64,000 nt of DNA from Schistocerca nitens (Eukaryota > Arthropoda > Insecta > Orthoptera > Acrididae). Under the pieces are notes generated by a model. It ran no database searches. It saw nothing but the letters and a program-made list of their open reading frames with translations, and had not been told where the DNA came from. The stretch lies in assembly GCF_023898315.1 (NCBI RefSeq), contig NC_064623.1:17063140-17127139 (forward strand), in the 5' to 3' direction. The position numbers and the translations under genes are program-made. The stretch's first letter is position 1. Every line of letters begins with the position of its first letter. Below, one piece after another: positions 1-9,931 of this stretch.

Positions 1-610
1 GCCGTCAGCAGAAAGTGTAAGATAAATATTCACCTAAAGCCTGTAAGTGAGGAGATGAAAAATAGGAAAATAATTACTAAGTTTTTTTTAAAAAAAACAA
101 ACAATTTATTTATCATCGAGACGAATGATAGTTATACATTTTCTCAAGCGTTTATATGCCCATGTAATCCATATATCTCCTTCAACTGCTTGAGGGTAGG
201 ACATCCTCCGTTTCTAGATTCTGAGTAGGTGCACATTTATAAGTCTCTCGGAACCAAGAACTCTCACAATCTTCGGAGTGAACTATGCTGTCTCTATGAT
301 CATATGCTCCGAGCGACAACACCATATCTTCATACAGCATCCCTTCATCATCCCACCCGTCAACCACGCCGCCGTTTTTCAAGCTTTGTCACACTGTACT
401 GAGCTAAATGATTTGGGTAACGCAGCAATTGTTGAATACCTCGTTAGTACTTGTCTGGCATTGGAGAATGCAAGGAATATCCCGCCTTTAAACACGTATC
501 GTCTGCACTCGTTGATAAACACTTGTGTGTATGCAACAATCTTTGCTCATTGAAGTATCGTTGTGTTGTGTAACGATTCTACATTTGTACCACATGTTGT
601 ACAATTCCTA
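1..610. other. Unassigned sequence
   Basis: No feature can be supported here. Both strands carry only short open frames with no motif I recognise. It lies directly downstream (minus strand) of the SWIM-like fragment, so it may be the decayed tail of the same element, but no residues show that. Confidence 0.5.
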
Positions 611-859
611 TCACCGATGATGACGCGGACATGTGGTATTAATGTATATTCTGCAGTGCTCGCAGGGAAGTTTTTGGATGTTTCGAAATCGATATGTACA
701 TCCACAGCTCCAGTCTTCACTACCTTGCATTGCTTTGAACAGTCTATCAGCACTACGCATGATAATCAAACTTCTGCGGGCCAAGCGTGCATCTGAAACG
801 AGCATCAGTTTTGTAAAATATTGTGTGAAATCTTGCGTACACGTCATACAATAGTCCAT
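611..859 (-). pseudogene. SWIM-type zinc finger fragment, possibly from a Mutator-like transposase
   Basis: An 82-codon minus-strand frame contains WSCGCTYRF followed by LPCEHCRIY. This matches the SWIM zinc-finger pattern C-x-C, an 11-residue gap, then C-x-H, around residues 51-68. In Mutator-like (MULE) transposases and their domesticated relatives such a finger follows the DDE domain. No DDE domain is seen upstream on the minus strand (860-1600), which is full of stops. The call therefore rests on one short motif. It could be a chance match or a piece of a host SWIM protein, but neighbouring repeats favour a transposon relic. Confidence 0.35.
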
Positions 860-2972
860 AAACGTTTCTGTTTCAGTCGAGCTGTAAATTATCGTACACA
901 GAAAGCTAGGAGTTTAGGTAAATTCTTGCGTTCTTTAGATAAAGTTGTCAAATACGCTTGAATCCTTTTCAGGACTCCCCTTCTTGCCTCTTTACTGTGT
1001 TAGAATTACAAAATGAGGCGTTTCAAGCTGGATAGAAGTCTTAAGAGCCCTTGCTTGGCTAGATACTGCGGAAGAATCACATATTCAAATAATGCCCATT
1101 AACGGAAAATCAGGGCCAGTTGCAACCCTGAATTCAGCACAAGTGAAACTTTCAGATTCTCCTCTTATGATCAATATGTAAGGTACTTTCCATATCAGTT
1201 TATCCAGCACAATTTTACACACTTCTCCTTTTCCTAGAATGTACAAGTTCGTAACTGTAGCACTTCGAACTAAAATCAACACCGGCTTAGCGTTCATCAG
1301 AATACTACTGCTGTCTTCAAAGAAACCCATCAACATTGCATGCACTAAAGGAGTTATCTATGGATCAGTCTATGAACCATCCTGCGCTGTTGATTCAGAC
1401 ATGTATGTCTTGAATGTAGATGTGATCCCCACGTTTATGGTGCTATCGATTTCAGCTGCATTAAGCTATTATATCATTCCTCGAAACAGAAAGGAGAATG
1501 CACTTGGTGCAAGGCATGATGTTAACTGGTTTCGCTGCAGCTTTCTTTGGAGTAAACACCCCCAACAAGTACAGGAAGCTCTTGCTTGCTAGCGTCAGTA
1601 CATCTTGATGCCCAATAGTAATTCATACTTCATCATTATTATTAAATGACGCTAAGTTAAACGGTTTGTGGGAATAATATTCATGGCTAGTGATACATTC
1701 ATCATATTGAACTGGAGCCGTTACTTCGAGTGATATCATTGCGAGGTTTCAATCCAATGGATTTAAGATACTCGTAATTCTTGGGTGTTATCACATTCAC
1801 ATTTATACTTCATAATTTTGCTTCAGATGAAGATGTACCGTAATTTCCGACCTGCAAAAATCGACTAGATACGCGTTCTGACCTATGATATTCAGCTCAA
1901 GATGGGGTAATGTCTGAACACGGACAGGGAGATCTATTGGATTACTGCGAACCTCTGCAAGTTCGTAACCAGATTTCACTGTAAGAAAGTACGCGTATAT
2001 AGCATTTCGTTAAGGTACGAATTCGTCGCTATATTACAATCTACACAAATCATGCAGATTGGCAGTGTGTCCTTTGACTGGTGCGGCTTGTAAGTTTTGT
2101 CAGCATTCTGTCCCAGCACTTGTCTCCCCCTGAGAAACCTAGTAGCGATTCTACTGAACCTTGTGTTTCGTCTGTTGTTGTTATCTCTGTTTTAAACATA
2201 TTAACGTTTGCATGAAGCTCAAATCCTTTTACAAGTCGTTTTATGTACGCATTTAAATCTTCATTGTGATACGAGCAGGAGATATTACTACAAATTCCCC
2301 ACTTCGTAAATGCAGGACCGATGACCATGCTGTTTGGTCTCCTCCCCCAAACAACCCAACCCCCCTAAATGTAGTTTATTGTTTACCTCAGTAAGTTAGG
2401 TTGAGCAGCATTATGTTCACGTCAGGTGCCTGCTGTTGCAACGACTTCAACTCACCTTCAAGGAAAAAGCTCATTATTAGTTAAACTTATTTGCTTTTTT
2501 CTCCCTATTCACCACCATTGGCGTTAATACTTACACTGCCTCACAGCAAGGAGTGTTGGTATACGTCTTGACATCGTTACCCTTTAACAGTTCTCTCACA
2601 AGTGTGTGAACTATTTATTGATCACTGTAAATATTCATGCTATGCACGAATATTTAAAAAAAAAATCTACTGTCTGCTGAGTAACAAAACATATTGACGA
2701 TTATAGGCGGATTAATACTTACATGCTTGGACAGGCATTGTAAACAATTCCACCACTTCATACGTATTAGTACAGTATCGTAACATCATGGGTATCGGGG
2801 CGTGAGGCATGCAGGGTGGGGGCGTTTCATGCAAAATTTGCAGAAGTGCAGGGTGTGAGGGAGGGGGACGTGTGGGGAAGCCTCCCCTCCTTGACTTCAA
2901 CTAATGGTATGAAGTCATGATTCCTGAAATGACTTTCGAGATAAGGAAGTGTTGATTTTACTGTCAGCAGAA
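860..2972. other. Unassigned sequence
   Basis: Over 2 kb without a supportable gene. Minus-strand frames at 1085-1345 (86 codons) and 2050-2328 (92 codons) and a plus-strand frame at 1239-1592 (117 codons) are open, but none has a recognisable domain. Composition is ordinary, with a short A run near 2650. It may be intron, intergenic DNA or old repeat. Confidence 0.5.
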
Positions 2973-3120
2973 TACACTGAAGCGCCAAAGAAACTGGTAT
3001 AGGCATGCGTATTCAAATACGGAGACATGTAAACAGGCAGAAGACAGCACTGTGGTCAGCAACGCCTATATAAGACAGCAAGTGTCTGGCGCACTTGTTA
3101 GATCGGTTACTGCTGCTATA

Positions 3121-4370
3121 ATGGCAGGTTATCAAGATTTAAGTGAGTTTGAACATAGTGTTATAATCAATGCATGAAGGATGGAGCACAACATCTCCGA
3201 GGTAGAGATTAAGTGGGGATTTTCCCATACTACTATTTCATGACTGTACTGTGAATATCAAGAATCTGGTAAAAAATGGTATCTCCAACATCACAGCAGC
3301 TGGAAAACGCTCCTACAGGAATGGGAGGAGGAGGAGATTAGTGTTTAACGTCCCGTCGACAACGAAGTCATTAGAGACGGAGCACAAGCTCGGGTGAGGG
3401 AAGGATGGGGAAGGAAATCGGCCGTGCCCTTTAAAAGGAACCATCCCGGAATTTGCCTGAAGCGATTTAGGGAAATCACGGAAAACCTAAATCAGGATGG
3501 CCGGAGACGGGATTGAACCGTCGTCCTCCCGAATGCGAGTCCAGTGTGCTAACCACTGCACCACCTCGCTCGGTACACGAATGGGACCAATGACGACTGA
3601 AGAGAATCGTTCAACATGACAGAAGTGCGATACTTCCACAAATTGTTGCTTATTTCAATGCTGGGCCATCAACAAGTGTCAGAGTGTGACCCATTCAATG
3701 ACACATCATCAAAATAGGCTTTCAGAGCAGGAGGCTCACTCATGTACCCTTGATAACTACGCGACACAAAGCTTTACGCCTCGCCTTTGCCTGTCAACAT
3801 TGACATTGGACTGTTGATGACTGGAAACATGTTGCCTGGTCGTACAAGTCTCATTTCAAATTGCATGAAGCAGATGGACATGTGCTGGTATGGAGACAAC
3901 CTCATGAGTCCATGGACCCTACATGTCTGCAAGGGACTGTTCAAGCTGGTGGAGGCTCTGTAATGGTGTGGGGCATGTGCAGTTGGAGTGATACGGGACT
4001 GCTGATACATCTAGATATGACTCTGACAGGTGACATGTACGTAAGCATCCTGTGTGATCACGTGCAACCATTCATGTCCATTGTGCATTCAAATGGACTT
4101 GGGCTATTCCAACAGGACAATACAACACCACACACATCCAGAATTGCTACAGAGTGGCTCATTGAACACTCTTCTGAGTTTTAACACTTCTGCTGGTCTC
4201 CAAACTCCACAGACATGAACATTATTGAGCATATCTGGGATGCTTTGCAACGTTCTGTTCAGAACAGATCACCACCCCCTCATACTCTACGGATTTATGG
4301 ACAACCCTGCAGGATTCATGGTGTCAGTTCGCTCCAGCACTATGTAAGACATTAGTTGAGTGCATACCAC
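3121..4370 (+). pseudogene. Tc1-like DDE transposase remnant
   Basis: The frame begins with ATGGCAGG at 3121 (MAGYQDLSEFE, a typical N-terminal helix-turn-helix start) and is broken by stops and by the SINE. The longest open piece is 3861-4184. The first catalytic Asp is lost: the usual WSDES box reads WSYKS near 3838. The second Asp is kept in FQQDNTTPH near 4111-4137. The last acid is the Glu of MNIIEHIWD near 4215-4241. Thirty-six residues separate the second Asp from this Glu, against 34 in classical Tc1, so it resembles the DD36E group. The protein would have cut and pasted the element; this copy cannot. Confidence 0.75.
3327..3578 (-). repeat. tRNA-derived SINE (family 2) inserted in the Tc1-like element
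   Basis: Read on the minus strand, the head GAGCGAGGTGGTGCAGTGG resembles an A box and GACGGTTCAATCCCG a B box, the split RNA polymerase III promoter of a tRNA-derived SINE. The body runs on for about 170 bp and ends in a CTCCTCCTCC tail. An 8-bp target duplication, GAATGGGA, lies at 3319-3326 and 3579-3586. A second copy of the family is at 9351-9837. It has no coding capacity and would rely on LINE proteins. Confidence 0.8.
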
Positions 4371-4454
4371 GTCATGTTGCAGCACTTCTGCGTGCTCGCA
4401 AGGGCTCTACATGATATTAGGCAGGTGCACCAGTTTCTTTGTCTCTCTAGTGTA

Positions 4455-4980
4455 TGACATATGCAGTTGTCTCAGCTGTCATATGACACCATAGATAAAA
4501 AAGTGTTGACAGATAATGTGTCAGCATTTCTGGCCAGAACCCACGTTGCCCTACTACTAACACTTGCACTGAAACTTGATTTAGTAACGAACAATATTTA
4601 TCTATCATTTCTAAGGTAAACAATTTTGGAATTCAATTACTGGGACAGGTGTCATACCTTTTTTAAGTTAAATTGTAGTAATCTGAAAGCCAAAAACAAG
4701 CCTACTTGATCATATAACATGACCTGCTGGTGACCTATATAAAGTGATGATGATGTCTGTTTCCACTCCAAGGAGCTAACGACATATTTATTTCATTTAC
4801 TGGCAGTTTGCAGAAGTGGACAATAACGTGTTCGATAGAGTACAATTATTAAAGCATCACCTACTTGTGCTATTTATTGCCGAAAATATTGTTCATATCA
4901 AATACTTTAATTACACTCCATTTTAGAAACATCCCGCATTCTGGACTCAGCTAAACTGGCGGTAGTTGCAGTAACATAAT
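4455..4980. other. Unassigned sequence between two transposons
   Basis: No open frame of note and no repeat that I can match elsewhere in the window. AT-rich, with nothing resembling a splice-bounded exon. Confidence 0.5.
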
Positions 4981-4981
4981 A

Positions 4982-6519
4982 CAGGGTTATTCAAAATGAA
5001 TGGGACGGAAAAGAAAGTGTACCTGCGACTACAGTAATCACCTTATTTTAGGAATACACGTATAGACTCACAGGTTTGCTGTCACACTTTAGGCCGGCTG
5101 CAATAAAACGGTGGAAAGTCGACACTGTTGTTCATCGCTGGCGCTCCTATTCAAAACTGTGGCAACGTGACAGAAAAGGTGTTGAGTCACCGAATACTTG
5201 CCGGCCGCGGTGGCCGTGCGGTTCTAGGCGCTCCAGTCCGGAGCCGTGCTGCTGCTGCGGTCGCAGGTTCGAATCCTGCCTCGGGCATGGGTGTGTGTGA
5301 TGTCCTTAGGTTAGTTAGGTTTAAGTAGTTCTAAGTTCTAGGGGACTGATGACCACAGCAGTTGAGTCCCATAGTGCTCAGAGCCATTTGAACCATTTGA
5401 ACCACCGAATACGCAAAAACATCGTCAGTAATCGCTGTTCAAAGATATTTTCGGTCGAGATTTGTTAAAGCGACACCACGGTGTCGCAAACTGCTAGATG
5501 GGCAAAGCAATTCGAGGAAAAGGATGCGTATGCAAGGAGAAAACCTCAGGATGGCCATCCGTCGAGAATGAAGCAGTGGAAAACATTTGCACGATCTGCG
5601 AAAGTAGCCTCAGAAAATCTACGCACTATGCCAGCAGATAAGTGAATGTGTCGCAATTAACAGTGTGCCGTCTACTGCGTAATCGTCTGCAGTTCAAAGC
5701 AAATAAAATTCAAATGTTGCAGGTGCTAAAACCAGCTGGTAAACCAAAATGGAGACCACTTTACACATTTTCAAGTAGGGATGGAGGTGGATGGCCTTGA
5801 GGACGGACTTGGGGTCTCTGACGAAGCCACATTTGACTTAAGTGGCGGAGTTTGCAGGCATAATTTGAGAGTGTGGGGCACATAATGCGCACATGCCTCT
5901 CTGGAACATGAATGTGATTCTCCGAAACTTAATGTTTTCTGCTCCATAACCAACTGCAGACTCTATGGTGCTTTGTTCGTCTTTCAGAACTCTGGCGTTA
6001 CATGCACAAATACCTCGATATGGTTTCTCTCTGGTTGTTGCCTCAGTTGACAGAAGAGGTACCCAACTTCATTTTGCAGCAGTTATCCCCATCACATGTG
6101 TATAACTTCGTATGTAGTCACCTCAACGAACATTTTTCCACAGTGCTACATTGATCGTGCTGAGTCAAATGATGTGCCCCCCCCCCCTCTCACCCCCAGT
6201 TCGTCTGACCCCACTCCAGTGGATTTTTTTCTTTTGGAGGTGTATGACGGACATGATTTACATAGCCCCATTTTTGCACGATTTTCAGCAGCTAAGGCAC
6301 TAGATAGTTGGTGCGGTTAACCCCACTCATCGGGCTACATTGGAATGCGTCTGGCAGGAAATGCTGTACCAGACAGAGATCTGCTGTTTCACAGATGAAG
6401 CCCACATCGAAAATCTATGTGAGAGTTAATGTTTCAGTGTACGTGTGTTTCCGAAATAAGCTCATTACTGTAGTCACAGGAATACTTTATTTTTGTCCCA
6501 TTCTTTCTGAATCATCCTG
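4982..6519 (+). mobile_element. Mariner-like DNA transposon, split by a SINE
   Basis: Terminal inverted repeats match: CAGGGTTATTCAAAATGAAT at the left and, reversed, CAGGATGATTCAGAAAGAAT at the right, with TA on both sides (4980-4981 and 6520-6521). A decayed transposase runs left to right. Pieces such as SFSSAT-like blocks are unclear, but the C-terminal stretch near 6330-6420 (ECVWQEMLYQ, then DEAHIENL) recalls a mariner-like transposase family common in ants and other insects. SINE removed, the element is about 1.33 kb. Many stops and shifts show it is dead. Confidence 0.75.
5198..5402 (+). repeat. tRNA-derived SINE (family 1, GAGCCATTTGAACCA type)
   Basis: The head has an A-box-like GTGGCCGTGCGGTTCTAGG and a B box GGTTCGAATCCTGCC. 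It is followed by a conserved body with GGTTAGTTAGGTTTAAG and AGTTCTAAGTTCTAGGG, and ends in repeats of CATTTGAAC. The target duplication CACCGAATAC lies at 5188-5197 and 5403-5412, so the insertion boundary inside the mariner-like element is exact. Other copies in this window are at 9501, 12223, 14788 and 32091. Copies of this SINE are, from memory, very abundant in Schistocerca. Confidence 0.9.
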
Positions 6520-6521
6520 TA

Positions 6522-6806
6522 CATAATGTGCTATGAAGCAGATCACTATGTTTACGATGAGATGTCACGAAGAATAACCGATGTATCGACATTAGAGGAT
6601 ATAGGATCCCACAAGCACAAAGTAATTATAAACCCACACACGACCAGTGTATCGGGATGATCATCAGCACAGCCATCGATAACTTCGTAATACCGTTTCT
6701 CGGTTTGCTGCGTTACACCCGGTACCTCACTACATCTGGGTTCAGAACACGTTGTGAGGTTCTACTTACAGCTGGAAGTCAGAGAGACTCGAGAATAGTT
6801 TCGTAA
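6522..6806. other. Unassigned sequence upstream of the GC-rich frame
   Basis: No repeat match and no frame. If the frame at 6807-7061 is an exon, the splice acceptor would lie near its start. I see no strong pyrimidine tract. Confidence 0.4.
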
Positions 6807-7061
6807 ATGAATTCTGCAAATTATGTGGCCACGAATGACTCTGAGCTGGCAGAGGCGGCGCATCGCAGCCTGGAGAAGGGCAGCCAGTTGGCGCCAACAG
6901 TGAGGGACTGGAAGGTGGCGGTGGCACAGGGGCAGCGGGTGGTGGGGAGCGCGCCCCAGTGCCACCACTGCCTCGTCAACGTCACCAGCGAAGGGCAAAG
7001 GGCGCGCTCGGCCGGCATGCTGCAGGACCTGGCCGCTGCCGGGCAGCCCTCTCACCACTGA
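6807..7061 (+). CDS. Candidate host exon or small gene in a GC-rich island
   Basis: An ATG-started frame of 84 codons (MNSANYVATNDSELAEAA at its start, ending GQPSHH) runs to a TGA. From about codon 12 onward roughly nine codons in ten end in G or C, which is very unlike the AT-rich neighbours and typical of a conserved insect coding exon. The GC-rich block stops almost exactly at the stop codon. I do not recognise the protein; residues AHRSLEKGSQLAPTVRDW suggest a soluble helical stretch. It may be the last coding exon of a gene whose earlier exons lie outside or far upstream, with the first 11 codons perhaps intronic. A minus-strand frame overlaps (6762-7058) but lacks the same third-position bias. 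Confidence 0.35.
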   Translation: MNSANYVATNDSELAEAAHRSLEKGSQLAPTVRDWKVAVAQGQRVVGSAPQCHHCLVNVTSEGQRARSAGMLQDLAAAGQPSHH

Positions 7062-7336
7062 ATAGTATGTGTGTCGAGTTACCTAATGAGTTCACCTAAA
7101 ACAAGTGTTACGTAACGCCTTAAAAGAGGGCTCTGGCGATTTGGAGCAGAATACATGTTGTACATGTTGGTATGAGGTAGTCATGTGATGCTCCAACCCT
7201 GAGGTAAGCCGTGGCAGTAAAGTGGTCTGTACGTGCCAGCAATTTCTATAGAACCAGCACAGTAAAATGTAAGACACGGAGATACGGGAAAGTGCCAGAA
7301 GCAGCTATCGTGTCGGGATGAGCCCGTGATCACGCC
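7062..7336. other. Unassigned sequence (possible 3' flank of the GC-rich frame)
   Basis: Nothing can be named. Composition falls back to the local average immediately after the stop codon at 7061. No clear AATAAA signal stands out. Confidence 0.4.
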
Positions 7337-7441
7337 GTGGATAGAATTTCACAAGCTGTGACATCATCGCGAAAAAACAGTGACCCGTATATGTAATAAG
7401 TTTCCTTTAATTTACGTCTATGGTGACAAATTTTTTGTTAA

Positions 7442-7485
7442 CAGATTACCGGTTTCGGTCTTTAACGACCATCATCAGATCTGCA
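7442..7485 (-). ncRNA. Hammerhead ribozyme motif, sense strand of the PLE
   Basis: Read on the minus strand, every conserved part is present: stem I strand CAGAT, core CTGATGA, stem II GGTC and GACC closing a GTTAAA loop, core GAAA, a very short stem III within ACCGGT, the cleavage-site A, and the returning stem I strand ATCTG, a perfect 5-bp match. It is a type I fold with minimal stem III, the form reported for Penelope-like retroelements, where such ribozymes may act as dimers. Expected cleavage follows the A just before ATCTG. It would process multimeric element RNA. Confidence 0.75.
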
Positions 7486-8284
7486 GAAAAAATGGGAAAA
7501 ACATAAAATACACTTGCAAACTGTATACAGCTTAAGAACAATGCATAGACCATAATGAAAAGTAGTACTGACAAAATTTACATTTTTTTTTAATGTGAAG
7601 AGGCATACCTGTTTCATAGAAACAAAGTCCTAATATACTGCAGCCATAGTGGCATCGTCAAATGTTAACTGCGGAATCAGCACCAGCATCGTCAAGTGCA
7701 TATAAATAATGCACGAGTCATGTTGTCAGTTGTACTACTGTTTAAAACAAGCTGCCGTACAGTAGCCACAAGATGTTTGTGTTGTAAGTTCACCAGATGC
7801 CGCTAATGTCGGCATACACTAGTTTTCAATAATTAATTGAAACAGCGAAAATAAAGGTGGATACAATAGTTGAAGTCTGTAATAAGCTTGTAACGTATAA
7901 AAGGCATTACAGTAATAAAAAGCAATAAAACGAAGAACGCTGCAAAAGTAATATTGCTAAAAAGAGGAAGAGTTAAAAAACAATGTGCTCTAGTGCCAAT
8001 ATTCTAGATAATGACATAAATATTAAACACCAAATCTCTAAAGGAGCCACCAATGAAAGAAAACATAGTGCTGCAGATAACCAGCGCCCCCTGTTAGTGC
8101 TAATTCCAGAATTCCGCACAGGCGGGAAGTGGTTGGAGGAACGTGACTGGCAGGGGACGCCTCCTACCCTGCGGGACTCCGCTGCAAGAAAAGAAAGATA
8201 AAATTCCGTAACAGTGGATGATCCACATTATCTGATTAATGCAGTCTATGACATGAATAGAGAAGGAACATGAACATACTAGTG

Positions 8285-8815
8285 TCATGCGTAAAACATA
8301 TGAAAACAAAGTAAATATGTGATGCACTCAATACTAGGTGAACGTATCAACACACTATATATATGAGAGGCAGATAAATGCTGTCCCAAAGCCGTTTTGT
8401 TTCGTGGCTGTGAGTGTTCCTTAAACCTTAATTTAAAAGAGCAGCCTGTTTGACCAATATAATATTTGCCACAGTTACTGTAGTCAATCCTGTATACTCC
8501 AGAGCCATCAAATTTATCATAGTTCCCTTTCAGATTATGTTTTATTTGTAGTTTTAGGGTGTTATTAACATCAAATCCACATCTGACACCAGACTTTTTA
8601 AAACATTTTTCTATTTGCAGGGAAATTTTGCCGTTAAATTTCATAGGAATGGTTTTCATTCTATCTTTGCTGGTTCTCTTTTGTGTGTGGATGTGTGTGT
8701 GCCTGCTGTTTGTTAAACGTTTCTTTACCCTACTGTAGGGGTGCGTGACGTGAGATCTGATGATGGTCATTAAAGACCGAAACCGATAATCTATTAACAA
8801 AAAGTTAGTGACCAT
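8285..8815 (-). pseudogene. GIY-YIG endonuclease of a Penelope-like element (partial)
   Basis: A 176-codon ATG-started frame. Residues 1-30 come from the inverted terminal repeat. The GIY-YIG nuclease core lies at about residues 104-150: GVYRI (106-110), a Cys in DYSNCGKYY, YIGQTG (119-124), Arg130 in the catalytic helix, and ALGQHL near 142-147. In PLEs this domain sits downstream of the reverse transcriptase and nicks target DNA for priming. The reading ends before the C-terminal catalytic Glu region, and no reverse transcriptase precedes it, so the product would not be functional. Codon use is AT-rich like the surroundings. Confidence 0.8.
8753..8792 (+). ncRNA. Second hammerhead motif, inverted terminal copy of the PLE
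   Basis: The reverse-complement partner of the motif at 7442-7485. Stem I AGAT/ATCT, core CTGATGA, stem II GGTC/GACC and core GAAA are intact. Stem III has decayed: GGT of the partner reads GAT, so the short A-C-C/G-G-U pairing is weakened. On the element's own sense strand this copy is antisense, as expected for an inverted terminal piece. Activity is doubtful. Confidence 0.6.
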
Positions 8816-8870
8816 AGACGTAAATTAAAGGAAACTTATTAGTGGATAGAATTGTCTAGTTTGTTAATGA

Positions 8871-9165
8871 ATTTGTGCAGACTCTCCAATGTGTCGACAA
8901 GGAATGGTGTACCACTTGCAGACGTGTAACACAGTGTAAGTACAGTGGCCGTAAAAGCATCATAATCGACAGGGACTGCAGACCGGTGTCATGCCTTCTA
9001 ATTGAGAATCCGTTCGCAAACCTACAGCGATCACTGCTGTCGGTGAATGGAGGTCCACATCGACCATTTCCTGAGAAAACACTGCAAAGGTAACTGTATT
9101 CAGTGGACAATGGGAGTTCAGTATCTTACAGAATGTCTTTGCTCACAGTGGCACATAAAACTTGT
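8871..9165 (+). pseudogene. Tc1-like transposase fragment (DNA-binding part)
   Basis: Frames on the plus strand include CTTCRRVTQCKYSGRKS, IIIDRDCRPVSCLLIENPF and PFPEKTLQRELYSVDNG, then LLTVAHKT. The order and spacing recall the second helix-turn-helix of a Tc1-like transposase (arginine-rich stretch, then a TVxRxL-like recognition helix, then PLLTxxHK). No catalytic domain follows and no ends are visible. The frame shifts at least once. Identification is by pattern only. Confidence 0.45.
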
Positions 9166-9350
9166 GGAGTTACATATCACTTTGGTAAAGTGATGTGTAA
9201 CCCCATGGCTTTCTAGTCAACAAATGATTTTTGTGATAGTTGAACCATATAATAGTCTAGTGGTCAGGTGTATGAAGCTGTTTGGAGGTTATTGCTATCT
9301 GTTTTGCCTCTGATGAATGTACAAAGTGCCACCAGATGTCTTGAAACAGG

Positions 9351-9837
9351 AAGGAAGGTAGATTAAGGTTTAATGCTCCATCAGCATTGAGGGCATTATA
9401 GACCTAGCACAAGCTCAGATTGTTTTTGAAGGATGGAGAAGCAAGTCGGCAGTGCCCTTTCAAAGAAACCATTATGGCATTTGGCTGGAGTGATTTTGGG
9501 TTCAAAATGTTCAAATGTGTGTGAATTCCTAAGGGACCAAACTGCAACTGCTTAGGTCATCGGTCCCTAGACTTGAGACTTACGCAGTACATAAACTAAC
9601 TTAAACTAACCTATGCTAAGAACAACACACATACCCATGCCTGAGGGATGACTCGAACCTCCGGCAGGAGGGGCCACGCAGTCCGTGACATGGCGCCTCT
9701 AACCGCGCAGCCACTCCGTGCGGCGTGATTTTGGGGTATCACGGAAAATCTAAATCTGGGTGGTCGGATGTGGACTTCAACAGTCATCGTCCTGGATGTG
9801 AATCCAGTGCACTGACCACTGCACTACCTAGCTCCGT
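9351..9837 (-). repeat. tRNA-derived SINE (family 2), split by another SINE
   Basis: Two halves, 9351-9500 and 9725-9837, line up with the continuous family-2 copy at 3327-3578. Shared landmarks are the TAACGTCCC-like start (here TTTAATGCTCC), ACAAGCTC, GTGCCCTTTCAAAG and GATTTTGGG in the left half, and ATCACGGAAAA and the B-box region in the right half. It is more diverged than the first copy, so older. A family-1 SINE separates the halves. Confidence 0.8.
9501..9724 (-). repeat. tRNA-derived SINE (family 1) nested in a family-2 SINE
   Basis: On the minus strand it reads from a GCCGCACGGAGTGGC head through a B box (GGTTCGAGTCATCCC) to a TTTGAACATTTTGAA end. The target duplication GTGATTTTGGG lies at 9490-9500 and 9725-9735, inside the older SINE. 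The order of events is therefore clear: family 2 first, family 1 later. It differs at many sites from the copies at 5198 and 32091, so it may be a distinct subfamily. Confidence 0.85.
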
Positions 9838-9860
9838 GGGTATCTTTAAGGGTAAGGGCT

Positions 9861-9876
9861 GGGGGGGGGGGGGGGG
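9861..9876. repeat. Poly-G tract
   Basis: Sixteen consecutive G at the border between the SINE and the long inverted repeat. Length of such a run may be unreliable in assembly. Confidence 0.9.
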
Positions 9877-9931
9877 CATTGCAGTATTACCATGCGTTGC
9901 TATACCTAGGTGGGCTGTGTGTGTTCTCCTT

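Larger units (their letters stand above)
2975..4452 (+). mobile_element. Tc1-like DNA transposon, split by a SINE
   Basis: Both ends carry matching terminal inverted repeats: CACTGAAGCGCC then AAAGAAACTGG at the left, and the reverse complement (CCAGTTTCTTTG then CTAGTG) at the right. A TA dinucleotide flanks each side (2973-2974 and 4453-4454), the target duplication of the Tc1/mariner superfamily. Without the 252-bp SINE at 3327-3578 the element is about 1.2 kb, the usual size for the group. A decayed transposase frame runs left to right. Several stops make it non-autonomous today. Confidence 0.85.
7349..8841 (-). mobile_element. Penelope-like element, truncated, with inverted terminal repeats
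   Basis: A 12-bp target duplication, GTGGATAGAATT, lies at 7337-7348 and 8842-8853. Inside, about 90 bp near the left end (7396-7482) is repeated in reverse complement near the right end (8752-8838). On the minus strand the element encodes a GIY-YIG endonuclease (8285-8815), the hallmark of Penelope-like elements. The reverse transcriptase that should precede it is missing, so this is a 5'-truncated copy capped by an inverted terminal piece, a known PLE architecture. Both terminal copies hold a hammerhead ribozyme motif. About 57 bp between the left duplication and the repeat (7349-7395) has no partner at the right end. Confidence 0.85.

Noticed and set aside
5205-5285. tRNA-like sequence with A and B boxes
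   Set aside because: It is the head of a SINE with a target duplication; the acceptor stem and 3' end of a real tRNA are missing. The same holds for 12223, 14788, 32091 and 40437.
6762-7058. 98-codon minus-strand frame opposite the GC-rich plus-strand frame
   Set aside because: Third-position GC bias fits the plus strand; the minus reading is its shadow.
8701-8800. Terminal inverted repeats of the PLE as those of a DNA transposon
   Set aside because: The 12-bp target duplication, the GIY-YIG nuclease and the hammerhead motifs fit a Penelope-like element; there is no transposase and no TA or 8-bp duplication.
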